Positions 46,389 through 54,434 of a stretch of 64,000 nt of DNA are shown here, one piece after another. The stretch is from the NCBI GenBank assembly GCA_051414845.1, contig CP183313.1, forward strand, positions 62,001-126,000, written 5' to 3'. This stretch comes from Simonsiella sp051414845 (GTDB lineage: Bacteria > Pseudomonadota > Gammaproteobacteria > Burkholderiales > Neisseriaceae). How positions within the stretch are numbered: position 1 is the first letter of the stretch; every line of letters begins with the position of its first letter. The notes under the pieces were generated by a model that saw only the letters and a program-made list of their open reading frames with translations, did not search any database and was not told where the DNA came from. A program made the translations under genes and the position numbers.

Positions 46389-47756
46389 TCAGGCAGCCTG
46401 AATATCATCTTTGCAATGCTTAAATTTATGCTTCAAAACAGCAAGCAAATCATTATTGACAAACCATTCATCGCCCACTTGCAACGCGCCACTATCGCAA
46501 ATAAATGCCATCGTTTTACCGCTAATCGGCTCGGTTTCCCGAATCATCACACGCGCATCTCTGCCCCAATCACAAACGGGCAATAAATGTTGCGCATTCA
46601 ATACGTTTTCATTGTGCAAAACCGTATTTTGCATGGCACAAGCACTAACGCAGCCTGAAATAATTTGCGCAGGACAAGGCTCGCCTTTGGGTAACATGTC
46701 AGGCAAAATACCCAATTGCGTAGGACAAATGCCGTTGTCTTTGCTCCACGCCGCCAGTGCACGTTTTGCTGCTTTGGGGTGTTGAAACAAGCCATGTGGT
46801 GGCTGGGCATGAAAACCACTTTTGAGCGGACGAATGCGCGCTTTCAGGCAGCCATCGTGTGCGTCTAAATCAAAACGAATACTGTGGCGCGTACTGTTTT
46901 CGCTCGGTTGCAACTGATGCGCACGCATGATTTGCGCTTGCACCAACTGACTGTGCAAACTGCCGACCGTCGCAAAAAAAGCTACGCGCGCGCTGTGTGC
47001 CGACAATGGCGGCACACGACGCAACAACGCAGGCATTTCATGGTACGCACGCTCGTGTGTGTATACCGCCTGAATTTCATCTTGCGCGTTGTACCAAACG
47101 CTGACGCCAGCCGCATCAGGCAGCGCTTCCAAAGCCGCGCGTAAGTTTTCAGACAGCCTTTCGGGTAGTGTAGCAGGTTGAATCAAGGCTTGCGCGTGTT
47201 GTTGCCAAGCTGTCGCGCCGCGTTCCAATAAGGCTGCCTGTAAAAAGTGCGCCAAATTCAATACATCACTCATTGCGCGGTGGCGATTTTCGGTGTGTAA
47301 ACCGTGCCGTTCAATAATCGCGTCTAAATTGTGTTTGTGAAACTCGGGATACAAACGGCGCGACAATTGCACGCTACACAGCGTTTGCATACCCAAATCC
47401 ACGCTCGCACGCTGCGCTTCATGGCGCAAAAAGCTGTAATCAAAACGGCTATTGTGTGCAATCAATAAACTGCCGCGCAACATGGGCAAAATCTGCGGCA
47501 AAAATTCGCCAAACAAAGGCGCATCAGCCACCATCGCATCGCTGATGCCCGTCAAATTTTCAATAAAGGGCGAAATGCTTTGTTGCGGCTGAATCAACTG
47601 CGACACAGGCGTGATTTTACCTGCGTGAATATGCAAAAACGCAATCTCGGTAATGCGTTCGCGCAGCAAATCACCGCCCGTCGTTTCCAAATCCAAAATC
47701 ACGATAGGTTTAGGAAAAGTTGCCAAAAAATCAGCCAATGGTTGCAAGTTTTGCAT
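46389..47756 (-). CDS. DEDDh exonuclease fused to a degenerate GIY-YIG domain
   Basis: A 455-residue protein. Residues about 15-175 are a DnaQ-type 3'-5' exonuclease with all catalytic residues visible: Asp and Glu in ILDLETTG, Asp in HNSRFDYSFL, and His plus Asp in HRAMSD (DEDDh type). Residues about 213-290 have the spacing of a GIY-YIG nuclease (GVSVWYNAQDEIQAVYTH, later LVQAQIMRAHQLQPSEN, where active relatives have an EAxLI Glu and Asn) but the GIY and YIG triads and the Glu are lost. The rest is unassigned with several Cys. Such exonuclease/Cho-like fusions occur in Betaproteobacteria, presumably in DNA repair. Stop codon and last residues IQAA come from an uptake sequence. Confidence 0.75.
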   Translation of the reverse strand: MQNLQPLADFLATFPKPIVILDLETTGGDLLRERITEIAFLHIHAGKITPVSQLIQPQQSISPFIENLTGISDAMVADAPLFGEFLPQILPMLRGSLLIAHNSRFDYSFLRHEAQRASVDLGMQTLCSVQLSRRLYPEFHKHNLDAIIERHGLHTENRHRAMSDVLNLAHFLQAALLERGATAWQQHAQALIQPATLPERLSENLRAALEALPDAAGVSVWYNAQDEIQAVYTHERAYHEMPALLRRVPPLSAHSARVAFFATVGSLHSQLVQAQIMRAHQLQPSENSTRHSIRFDLDAHDGCLKARIRPLKSGFHAQPPHGLFQHPKAAKRALAAWSKDNGICPTQLGILPDMLPKGEPCPAQIISGCVSACAMQNTVLHNENVLNAQHLLPVCDWGRDARVMIRETEPISGKTMAFICDSGALQVGDEWFVNNDLLAVLKHKFKHCKDDIQAA

Positions 47757-47860
47757 GGTTTTGCCTTTATTTAAGAGAACGCGATTATACTTTTTTCAGC
47801 GTTTTTATGAAATAAGGCTTGACGGCTTTTATTTTAGTGCATATAATTCGCGTTTTTGCT

Positions 47861-47937
47861 GCACCCGTAGCTCAGTTGGATAGAGTATTTGGCTACGAAC
47901 CAAAGGGTCGGGCGTTCGAATCGCTCCGGGTGCGCCA
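47861..47937 (+). tRNA. tRNA-Arg (ACG)
   Basis: Acceptor GCACCCG/CGGGTGC, anticodon loop CTACGAA (anticodon ACG, read as ICG), encoded GCCA end. Confidence 0.96.
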
Positions 47938-47953
47938 GAAAATCCTTTATTCC

Positions 47954-48028
47954 GCGCCCATCGTCTAGCGGTTAGGACATCGCCCTTTCACGGCGGTAAC
48001 CGGGGTTCGATTCCCCGTGGGCGTGCCA
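47954..48028 (+). tRNA. tRNA-Glu (TTC)
   Basis: 75 bases; acceptor GCGCCCA/TGGGCGT with a G-T first pair, anticodon loop CTTTCAC (anticodon TTC), encoded GCCA. It lies 16 bases behind tRNA-Arg, so the two are probably one transcript. Confidence 0.96.
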
Positions 48029-48033
48029 GTTTT

Positions 48034-48068
48034 TAAAAATCCCTGCATGAAAATGCAGGGATTCTTGT
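48034..48068 (+). terminator. Terminator of the tRNA-Arg/tRNA-Glu unit
   Basis: AAAATCCCTGCAT and ATGCAGGGATTCTT pair around a 4-base loop. Confidence 0.85.
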
Positions 48069-48161
48069 TATTACAATTCTATCGGCATGGCGTATCATTT
48101 TGTTTCAGGCTGCCTGAAATGTTAAAATCTTCTCTTTTGACAATATAAACAAGGAAAACCC

Positions 48162-49169
48162 ATGAATTTCCCCACTCGCCAAGCCCCGATGACGCGTTTG
48201 CGCCGCATGCGTAAAGACGATTTTTCACGCCGTTTGATGCGTGAAAACGTGCTGGCCGCCAACGATTTGATTTATCCCGTTTTCGTATTGGAAGGCAAAA
48301 ATCAGGAACAAGAAATCGCGTCTATGCCCAATATCAAACGGCAAAGCATTGATTTATTGTTGAAAACAGCAGAAAAAATGTGTCATTTAGGTATTCCAAT
48401 GATGGCGTTGTTTCCTGTTGTTACACAAAATAAAACCGCAGATGCGCGTGAAGCCTATAATCCCGAAGGTTTGGTGCAAACGGCAGTTCGTACCTTGCGT
48501 AAAGAATTTCCCGAATTGGGGATTATGACCGATGTCGCACTTGACCCTTATACGTTGAGTGGGCAAGACGGTTTGACCGATGAATCGGGTTATGTGTTGA
48601 ACGATGAAACGATTGAAGTGTTAGTAGAACAAGCGTTGAGCCATGCCGAAGCTGGGGCGCAAGTGGTTGCGCCTTCCGATATGATGGACGGACGCATTGG
48701 CGCGATTCGCGTTGCTCTGGAAAATGAACACCACATTCACACGCGCATTATGGCGTATTCGGCGAAATATGCGTCGGCATTTTACGGGCCCTTCCGCGAC
48801 GCGGTCGGCAGTGCAGGGAATTTGGGCAAATCCACCAAAGACCAATATCAGCAAGACCCAGCCAACAGCAACGAAGCCTTGCACGAAGTGGCGCTGGATA
48901 TTTTGGAAGGCGCGGATATGGTCATGGTAAAACCTGGGATGCCGTATTTAGACGTGGTGCGCCGCGTGAAAGATGAATTTGGCGTGCCGACTTTTGCGTA
49001 TCAGGTTTCGGGTGAATACGCGATGTTGATGGCGGCAATCCAAAACGGTTGGTTGGACGGCGATAAGGTGATTTTGGAAAGTTTGCTCGCATTCAAACGC
49101 GCGGGCGCGGACGGAATTTTGACGTATTTTGCGATTCAGGCAGCCGAGCAATTAAAACGCGCGAAATAA
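48162..49169 (+). CDS. hemB: Delta-aminolevulinic acid dehydratase
   Basis: Condenses two 5-aminolevulinate molecules to porphobilinogen in haem synthesis. The 335-residue protein has the Schiff-base lysines in MAYSAKYASAFYGPFR (about 205) and ADMVMVKPGMPYLDVV (about 260). The metal loop reads MTDVALDPYTLSGQDG; Asp replaces the Cys ligands of zinc enzymes, so this is a Mg-type enzyme. ATG has AAGGAAA upstream. It forms the left neighbour of the integrated island. Haem demand links it loosely to the respiration genes at the right end. Confidence 0.96.
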   Translation: MNFPTRQAPMTRLRRMRKDDFSRRLMRENVLAANDLIYPVFVLEGKNQEQEIASMPNIKRQSIDLLLKTAEKMCHLGIPMMALFPVVTQNKTADAREAYNPEGLVQTAVRTLRKEFPELGIMTDVALDPYTLSGQDGLTDESGYVLNDETIEVLVEQALSHAEAGAQVVAPSDMMDGRIGAIRVALENEHHIHTRIMAYSAKYASAFYGPFRDAVGSAGNLGKSTKDQYQQDPANSNEALHEVALDILEGADMVMVKPGMPYLDVVRRVKDEFGVPTFAYQVSGEYAMLMAAIQNGWLDGDKVILESLLAFKRAGADGILTYFAIQAAEQLKRAK

Positions 49170-49250
49170 GTTTTCAGGCAGCCTGAGGTGTCTTTGGTAT
49201 CCTTGGGCTTGATGGATTATATAGCAGCATAGAAAGCATTAAAAAAAATG

Positions 49251-49279
49251 AAAAAAGCAGCTAAATTCAGAAGAAGACT
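49251..49279. other. Left attachment-site-like repeat of the island
   Basis: AAAAAAGCAGCTAAATT directly followed by CAGAAGAAGACT. Both pieces recur at the tRNA-Leu end (57328-57344 and 57371-57382), the second being part of the tRNA 3' end. This marks the left border of the integrated element. Confidence 0.7.
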
Positions 49280-49334
49280 AAAACTCGTTAATTAACTTGT
49301 TGATTTTATTATTTTAAATAAGTTCAATTTTTCC

Positions 49335-49357
49335 TTTTACCAATAATTTTACCAACA
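49335..49357. repeat. Tandem TTTTACCAA boxes at the left end
   Basis: Two TTTTACCAA copies 14 bases apart. The same arrangement lies near the right end at 57175-57197, with an inverted copy at 57127-57135. Spacing and location at both ends suggest integrase arm-binding sites. Confidence 0.55.
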
Positions 49358-49442
49358 TTTTGCAAGGGTCTCACACTTTTTGGGTTGTTTTGTTGTGGTT
49401 TTGGTTTTTGGATTATATCGGTTTTCAGGCTGCCTGAAAATG

Positions 49443-49472
49443 AAAAGCCCGCTTGTTTGAGCGGGCTTATTT
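49443..49472. terminator. Terminator at the left end of the island operon
   Basis: AAAGCCCGC and GCGGGCTTATTTTT with an 8-base loop, directly beyond the last island gene (transcribed leftwards). Confidence 0.8.
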
Positions 49473-50788
49473 TTAGGTTTGGTTTTCAGGTGGTTCTATG
49501 CCTGTTAAAACGTAGAATCTGCCTTTTTGAAAACGCTGGTGTTGGTGGCCGTTGCCGTTTGGTTTTTTGAGCCAACAAATACCGTGTAAGACTTGACAGC
49601 CTTTGCGTTTGTCGATGCCGTGTAGTATTTCGGTTTCAAATACGGCGAGGATTATCCAGTATTCTGTGTTGGTTTTGTCGTCTAGCTCTTTGCGATAGTC
49701 CGCGTGTTCTTTGTTGGTGTAGATGCTTTCCCAGTCTGCGAAGCGGGGGCTGTCTGCATAGGTTTGTAAAAATGTTATGGCTTGGTTAATGATGCGGCTA
49801 TCTTCGTATTTGCCTATGCCGTTGTATTCGCGCCATGTGTCAAAACATTGCCGTATGCCCGCCATTCCAACACCAGCGGGCAACGCGTAGGGCTTGTCCG
49901 TTTAGGTCGGGCAGGGTTTGTAGAAAGGTATCACGCGCGGCGCGTATGGTTTCTATGGGTAGGGTTTGTAGTTTGGCTATCTATGCGCGCCCTGATGTTC
50001 CGTGTTGTTGCGCTATGGCGGTTAATAGATGGTCGGATAATGCCGCGCCGTTTGGGTAGCCGTGTAGGGTGTCGTAGATGCCGTGTTGCGTGGCGGCGGG
50101 TAGGCTTGGCAGTCTGACGGCTTGCCCTGCTTCCCATGTGTAGCCCGCGCGTTCTAGGTAGTTTTGTAGGGCGTATTCGCCTGTTGAAAATAGCATGATG
50201 CGCCATTCGCTTTGTTCTCTGTTGCCGCCGTCTTTTGCGCCTTGTAGTTTGGATTTGCCGTTGATTACGGAATAGGCGGTTTTGCTAATGGTGCGTGGGT
50301 CTGCTTCGCCTATTTCGTCTAATACAAGCATGTTGTCGTTGCGGGCTAGGGCGGCGTTGGAAAAGCCTATGTCTGTACCGCGCCATGATAATTTTAAGCT
50401 TTCGGGGTTGCCCCATATGGATAGGGCGATTTTGGCGGCGGTGGTTTTGCCGTCTGATGAATCGCCGTAGATGTGAAAGCCGCCGTTTTGTTCGCCTAAT
50501 AGTGCCAGTAGCGGGGCGGCTAGGGCTGTGCCTATGGCTAAACATAGGCATGAATTGCCCGCTGCGTGTTTGCTGACGGTTTCTTGCCATTGTTTCAGGC
50601 TGCCTTAAAGGGTGTATGCGTTGGCTTGGCTGGTGTCGCCGTTGTAGTGTATGCGTGAGCTGTTTTCGTTGTCTTTTGGGGCTAGGGTGTCGCCGTTTGG
50701 TAGTATGTAGGTTTGATTGTGCCAGCCCACCTTGTTGGTTATGGCGATAGGGTAGGGGTTCAGGCAGTTTTTAGGCTGCCTGAAAACT
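49473..50788 (-). pseudogene. DUF927 helicase-like gene, several stops and shifts
   Basis: Reading leftwards from about 50770: NPYPIAITNKVGWHNQTYIL, a TAA near 50606, then SLKQWQETVSKHAAGNSCL, the P-loop YGDSSDGKTTAAKIAL, Walker B NMLVLDEIGEAD, SVINGKSKLQGAKDGGNR and LLTAIAQQHGTSGRA, an in-frame TAG near 49981, IAKLQTLPIETIRAARDTFL, and a frameshift into IRQCFDTWREYNGIGKYEDS to the stop at 49473. This is the DUF927 (superfamily II/P-loop helicase-like) protein found beside primases in satellite elements. The N-terminal part is missing and a block before IRQCFDTW also looks deleted. It cannot give a full product. Confidence 0.8.
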
Positions 50789-50793
50789 TGGAT

Positions 50794-51180
50794 TTAAGGC
50801 GTGATTTCTATGCTGAATGTTTCGCCGCCGTCTGCTATGGCGATGCCGTGAATGGGGCGTTTGGCTAGCAGGGCGGTTTTGTTGATTTCTTCTTTCACGC
50901 GGATAAAGCGGGCAAGTTTGCGGCGGCGCAATTCTGCTAATACTTGGCTTAATTCGCCGTCTATTTGTATGCTTGCGGGCTTTTTGCGCCATTTCAGGCT
51001 GCCTGAAAGCAGTTTGACGGTTTGGGTTTTGCCGTTGTTGGTTAAGTCTTGGCGGTGTTGTTCTGCATAGGCTTGTATGATGTTTTCTAGTTACGCGGTT
51101 TTGTCGTATTGGTGGCGTAAGCTGGTGTATTGCGTGAATAGGGTTGCAAATTCTGCATGGGTTTGGGGTTGTTTAAACAT
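50794..51180 (-). pseudogene. Gam-like host-nuclease inhibitor with in-frame stop
   Basis: 128 codons starting MFKQPQTHAEFATL, with an in-frame TAA at codon 30 (51091-51093), continuing LENIIQAYAEQHRQDLTNNG, LKWRKKPASIQIDGEL, RRRKLARFIRVKEEINKTAL and ending GGETFSIEITP. This fits the phage Mu Gam family, which binds DNA double-strand ends and blocks host exonucleases such as RecBCD. Its ATG overlaps the primase stop by 8 bases, so the genes were translationally coupled. The single stop may be recent. A restart downstream has no clear ATG. An uptake sequence is translated as SGSLKW. Confidence 0.8.
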
Positions 51181-52207
51181 GGTCGTTGTCCTTGCGTTGG
51201 TTGTGTTGTTGGCGGGCGTTGTATTCGTCTAGGGCATCGTAGCCCGCTGTTTCAGGCTGCCATATATGCGCTTTGATGCCTAAACGTATGGCACGCACGG
51301 CTAAATCATGGGCGGCGTGTATGCCTGTTTTGCTGTGGTCGTTATCCGCGCATATATAAATTTCACGTGCGGCGGGCGGTAAATCCAGCGTGCGCATTCC
51401 GTTGGCGGATAGCGCGGCTATGGCGGGCAAATTGAATAGGGCGCGGGCGGCTAATACGGTTTCTATGCCTTCTGCTATGAGTATTTGCCCTGCTTGGTTT
51501 GGGCTTGCCATGTGTACCGCCGCTCCTTTCAGGCTGCCTGAAAAACGGCTTTGCATTTTCTTGGCGGGTAGTTTTTCGCCTGTTTGTGGGTGTATGCCGT
51601 GCCATTTTTGCCAGCCTTGCGGGGTTTCCTGCAAATAGGTTTTGTGTATGCCTTGCAATTGTCCTTGCGTGTTGGTTATGGCGGCTATCATGGCGGGCGG
51701 GGCGGCAAATAGGGCGGGTTTGCCGTTGGTTTCGCTTATCCAGTATTCGCAATGTGCGATGTAGCGAATTTGCGCGGGTAAGTTGGCGGTGGTTAGCGGT
51801 ATGCCGCGTGCGATAAGGTATTGCGCGACGACGTGATTGAGTTGTAGCGGGCTTGCGCTTTGCCATTGCTGCAACAGGGCGGCTTGTTTGTCTGTTTGTG
51901 CTTTGGGCGTGGCAGGGGCGATTTTGGGCGTGTACACGGCGCGCGGTGCGGCATCGTTTACCATGCCTAACACCAGCATCAATAAATCAAAGCCGCTCCC
52001 GCCTTGCAGGGTGCATTGGTTGCAAATAAAGCCGCCGCTGCCTTGATAATCGGTATAGCGATAGCGGTCTTTACCGCCGCAAGCGAGGCAAGTTTGGTGT
52101 TTACGCGTGTCCAGTAAATGGCGCGGTATGCCAAGCGCGGCGTGTATTTCTTGCCAGCGATAACACGCGGCGGCGCGTATGGCGTTTAATTCGTAGCGAT
52201 TATTCAT
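51173..52207 (-). CDS. Satellite-type DNA primase (zinc ribbon plus Toprim)
   Basis: A 344-residue primase resembling the N-terminal part of the P4 alpha protein. A primase-type zinc ribbon (CLACGGKDRYRYTDYQGSGG ... CNQC, residues about 40-65) is followed by an unassigned helical region, then a Toprim domain (about 240-330; GQILIAEGIETVLAARAL, with the acidic REIYICADNDHSKTGIHAA motif). It should prime replication of the element at its own origin together with the DUF927 helicase-like protein. Its start overlaps the upstream gene's end by 8 bases and Gam overlaps its end, showing a tightly packed operon. An AAAGGAT site precedes the ATG. It appears intact, unlike its neighbours. Confidence 0.85.
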   Translation of the reverse strand: MNNRYELNAIRAAACYRWQEIHAALGIPRHLLDTRKHQTCLACGGKDRYRYTDYQGSGGFICNQCTLQGGSGFDLLMLVLGMVNDAAPRAVYTPKIAPATPKAQTDKQAALLQQWQSASPLQLNHVVAQYLIARGIPLTTANLPAQIRYIAHCEYWISETNGKPALFAAPPAMIAAITNTQGQLQGIHKTYLQETPQGWQKWHGIHPQTGEKLPAKKMQSRFSGSLKGAAVHMASPNQAGQILIAEGIETVLAARALFNLPAIAALSANGMRTLDLPPAAREIYICADNDHSKTGIHAAHDLAVRAIRLGIKAHIWQPETAGYDALDEYNARQQHNQRKDNDHV

Positions 52208-52433
52208 GTTGGCTATCCTTTGCGGTTTGCTGTACGGTGGCTTGATGCCGTGTTAAGGCGATGCGTAAATCACAAACAAAGTCGTTAATGTCGTATTGGT
52301 CTAATGGTTCGCCGTCTGAAAGGCAGTAATCACTAATGCTTTGCAATGCGACAATGCAGCCTTGCAAAAAGGCGTGTTTGTCGTTTGCTGCTTCTAATTC
52401 TGCTGTGTTGAAAAATGGGCTAATTTTCATCAT
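52200..52433 (-). CDS. Small acidic island protein, unknown
   Basis: A 77-residue acidic protein (MMKISPFFNTAELEAANDKH ... DGEPLDQYDINDFVCDLRIA). No family recognised. It overlaps the primase gene by 8 bases and is preceded by GGAAACAG at suitable spacing, so it is probably translated as part of the same operon. Small proteins at this position in satellite elements are usually uncharacterised. Confidence 0.6.
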   Translation of the reverse strand: MMKISPFFNTAELEAANDKHAFLQGCIVALQSISDYCLSDGEPLDQYDINDFVCDLRIALTRHQATVQQTAKDSQHE

Positions 52434-52573
52434 GCTGTTTCCTTTTTTAGGTTGCCTGAAAACTTATTTCATTCAAAATCAATTAGTTAAATATTTATTC
52501 AGGCTGCATTTAAGTTGCCTTGCTGTTTGGCAGCAAAGCAGGGTTTGAGTTTGGTTGTGTGGTTTAAGGGGGA

Positions 52574-52939
52574 TTAGCAGACGTTTTCAGGCGGGAATGT
52601 TTCACTTGATGCGGTGGCGTTTGGCGTGTAATGGCGCGTGTAGGGCGTTACTCTGTCAATTGTGTAGGCTAATTCCTGTATGGCGCGCCCAAAAAGCGTC
52701 CAAGCAGCGTGTGTTTGATAATGGGGCATATCGTCTACAAAATCTATGCGCTCCATGCCTAACAATTCCGCCGTTCCGCCTAAATGATAAAGGGCGGTTA
52801 TGGCGTTGCTGTGCAATACTTGTGCATGGGTGCTGGTGTATTCGCCATTACGCAATTTTTCTACAATGGTTTCGTTGGCGATAGACAAGAAAGTGCCAAG
52901 CCCGCAAGGGTAGAGTTTGAGTGCTTTATTGGTATTCAT
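52574..52939 (-). CDS. Island protein of unknown function
   Basis: A 121-residue protein beginning MNTNKALKLYPCGLGTFLSIANETIVEKLRN (written in part), with a central helical region (AQVLHSNAITALYHLGG; RAIQELAYTIDRV) and a disordered tail ending PPENVC. AGGGG precedes the ATG. It has no recognised domain. The reading frame is intact and the composition matches neighbouring island genes. The stretch 52434-52573 between it and the next gene holds only uptake-like fragments. Confidence 0.6.
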   Translation of the reverse strand: MNTNKALKLYPCGLGTFLSIANETIVEKLRNGEYTSTHAQVLHSNAITALYHLGGTAELLGMERIDFVDDMPHYQTHAAWTLFGRAIQELAYTIDRVTPYTRHYTPNATASSETFPPENVC

Positions 52940-52941
52940 GA

Positions 52942-53121
52942 TTAAACCCCTATCACGCGCGATACAGTCCAGCCTTGCGCGGTTTGTTGAATGTTGAATA
53001 AATGGCTTGGTTTTTGGGCAAGGCGCATGTCAATGTAGCGGCTTGCCGCCTGAAAATCGCTAAAAACGCGGATTTTTCGGGCAGTAATTACATGCGTTTG
53101 GCGCGGTTTAAGCAACTGCAT
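52942..53121 (-). CDS. Small protein with FxDFQAA-IQQTA module
   Basis: A 59-residue protein starting MQLLKPRQTHVITARKI and containing VFSDFQAASRYIDMRL and FNIQQTAQGWTVSRV. The same pattern, hydrophobic-FxDFQAA-x3-ID ... hydrophobic-IQQTA-x2-W, recurs in the protein at 54270-54434 and, diverged, at the C-terminus of the Mor-like protein at 54391-54996. The ATG at 53121 is chosen for its strong GAAAGGAG site; it slightly overlaps the upstream gene. Function unknown. Confidence 0.65.
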   Translation of the reverse strand: MQLLKPRQTHVITARKIRVFSDFQAASRYIDMRLAQKPSHLFNIQQTAQGWTVSRVIGV

Positions 53122-53893
53122 GGCTTGCTCCTTTCGCTTTAGCGCATTTGGCGGCTTGGCGTTTGGCTTCACGCGCATTAAAGCGGGCTTTGATTGCTGC
53201 TTTTATGCGTTGTTCCAGCGCGGCGTTATCGCGATAGACATTCAATAGGCTATCCACGCGGTATTGCGCGTTATACGCTGCCATTTCACGCGCGGCGGGG
53301 GCATCGTATTTGCTGCGATAGGCGGCATATTCGCGGCTAAATTGCGCGTGAATATGGGCGCGTTTGGCTTGGTAATCCGCGCCATAATCACGTTTAATTT
53401 GCATCACAATGGTTTGAATGCTTGGCGCATGGTTTTCAGGCTGCCATGTGTGAAAACCGCTTTTGCGGCGGGTGTTTTCGGGTTTGGGTTTGGATTGTGC
53501 GCCATCAATGGGCGCGTTTTGAGTAAGAGAAATCATGCTTGATTTACCTTTTCTTGTTGGGTTTGATAACCCCGCTTTAACGCTGCTAAACGTGTAGGCG
53601 GGAAACAAAAGGCGGGTTAGCAGACTAGACAACAAGTTTCTAGCGGGCATAAAGCCCCCCACCCCTGTTTCCCATGAAAAGGCAATACTAGGGGAATGCA
53701 AATATAAAAATGCCGCTGGTACGCTGGTTTGCAAGGAAACGCGGGTACGCTTGGCGGCTATTTGCCTTGTTGTATTAGGGCTGCTAAACCCTGTTACTTG
53801 ATTGAAAGCAACGTGCAAATTTTGCCAAGCGCGGGCGATACCGTCAAGGCTTTTTTGCGGGGCGGGATAAAAAAAGGCGATTTGGGCGGGCAT
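53108..53893 (-). CDS. Island protein, basic helical C-terminus; start uncertain
   Basis: The frame is open for 261 codons. An internal ATG at 53536 with AAGGT upstream would give a 142-residue protein (MISLTQNAPIDGAQSKPKPE ...) whose C-terminal part is helical and rich in Ala, Arg and Lys (YDAPAAREMAAYNAQYRVDS, IKAAIKARFNAREAKRQAA). The upstream 119 codons (MPAQIAFFYPAPQKSLDGIA ... SWETGVGGFMPARNLL) are stop-free and read like the poorly understood Ash/Icd-like leader proteins of satellite phages, where a short regulatory protein precedes and overlaps the next gene. I cannot decide whether one long or two nested products are made. Confidence 0.5.
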   Translation of the reverse strand: MPAQIAFFYPAPQKSLDGIARAWQNLHVAFNQVTGFSSPNTTRQIAAKRTRVSLQTSVPAAFLYLHSPSIAFSWETGVGGFMPARNLLSSLLTRLLFPAYTFSSVKAGLSNPTRKGKSSMISLTQNAPIDGAQSKPKPENTRRKSGFHTWQPENHAPSIQTIVMQIKRDYGADYQAKRAHIHAQFSREYAAYRSKYDAPAAREMAAYNAQYRVDSLLNVYRDNAALEQRIKAAIKARFNAREAKRQAAKCAKAKGASHAVA

Positions 53894-53960
53894 GGTGGGC
53901 TTTCTGTTGTGTTTTTGGTTTCAGGCTGCCTGAAAAAACGCTATATATAGAGAAAAGTGC

Positions 53961-54199
53961 TTGTTATGGTTGTTATGTTGTTATTTGCTGCTTAACTTTT
54001 TGATTATTTAAGTTTTATTCATAAGAAATGGCCAAAAATTGACTTGTTATTTACATTAATGTTGTTGTTATGCGCTTGTAAGCTGTTGATTTAAAACACA
54101 TAACAACACAATAAATGGCATAACAACTAATTTTTACCCTATTTGTTATATTAAGTTGCATTTAATCAATGGTTTAGGCTGTTCGTAACAACATAACAA
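53961..54199. repeat. Iteron-like array of TTGTTATG boxes
   Basis: Exact TTGTTATG at 53961, 53970 and 54065, and its complement CATAACAA at 54099, 54119 and 54192; one-mismatch copies at 53978, 54143 and 54184. Nine boxes in both orientations lie in a 240-bp AT-rich, gene-free stretch between the regulatory genes and the replication operon. This is what a P4-type cis replication region or a multi-site operator would look like. The gap 53894-54269 contains nothing else except an uptake sequence. Confidence 0.7.
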
Positions 54200-54269
54200 C
54201 TGTTTTTGCGTTTATTACGCGTATAGCGTTTTTTCGGGTGGTTTTGGGGTGGTTCAGGCGGTTTGTTTT

Positions 54270-54434
54270 TCAGGCTGCCTGAAAAAGTACGATTTGCCAT
54301 TGATGCGCGGCAGTTTGCTGTATCACAAACGCGCCCGCATTTTCGGGGCTGGTGTTGTCGTCTATCCAGTCGCAGGCTGCCTGAAAGTCGTCAAATATCA
54401 TTACGTTTCCATGCTTTAATTTTGAATACGCCAT
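54270..54434 (-). CDS. Small protein with FxDFQAA-IQQTA module (second copy)
   Basis: About 54 residues from the ATG at 54434 (MAYSKLKHGNVMIFDDFQAA) with CDWIDDN and VIQQTAAHQWQIVLF, the same pattern as the protein at 52942-53121. It overlaps the end of the Mor-like gene by 44 bases in another frame. Alternative starts exist at 54482 and 54401. The last residues FQAA and the stop codon are provided by an uptake sequence. Function unknown. Confidence 0.5.
   Translation of the reverse strand: MAYSKLKHGNVMIFDDFQAACDWIDDNTSPENAGAFVIQQTAAHQWQIVLFQAA

Noticed and set aside
53961..53985. A phase-variable simple-sequence repeat at the TTGTTATG cluster
   Set aside because: Units are not perfectly tandem and no gene start is adjacent, so slippage-based switching is unlikely.
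54061..54199. Reading the TTGTTATG boxes as a CRISPR array
   Set aside because: Repeat units are only 8 bases, irregularly spaced and in both orientations; no cas genes are present.
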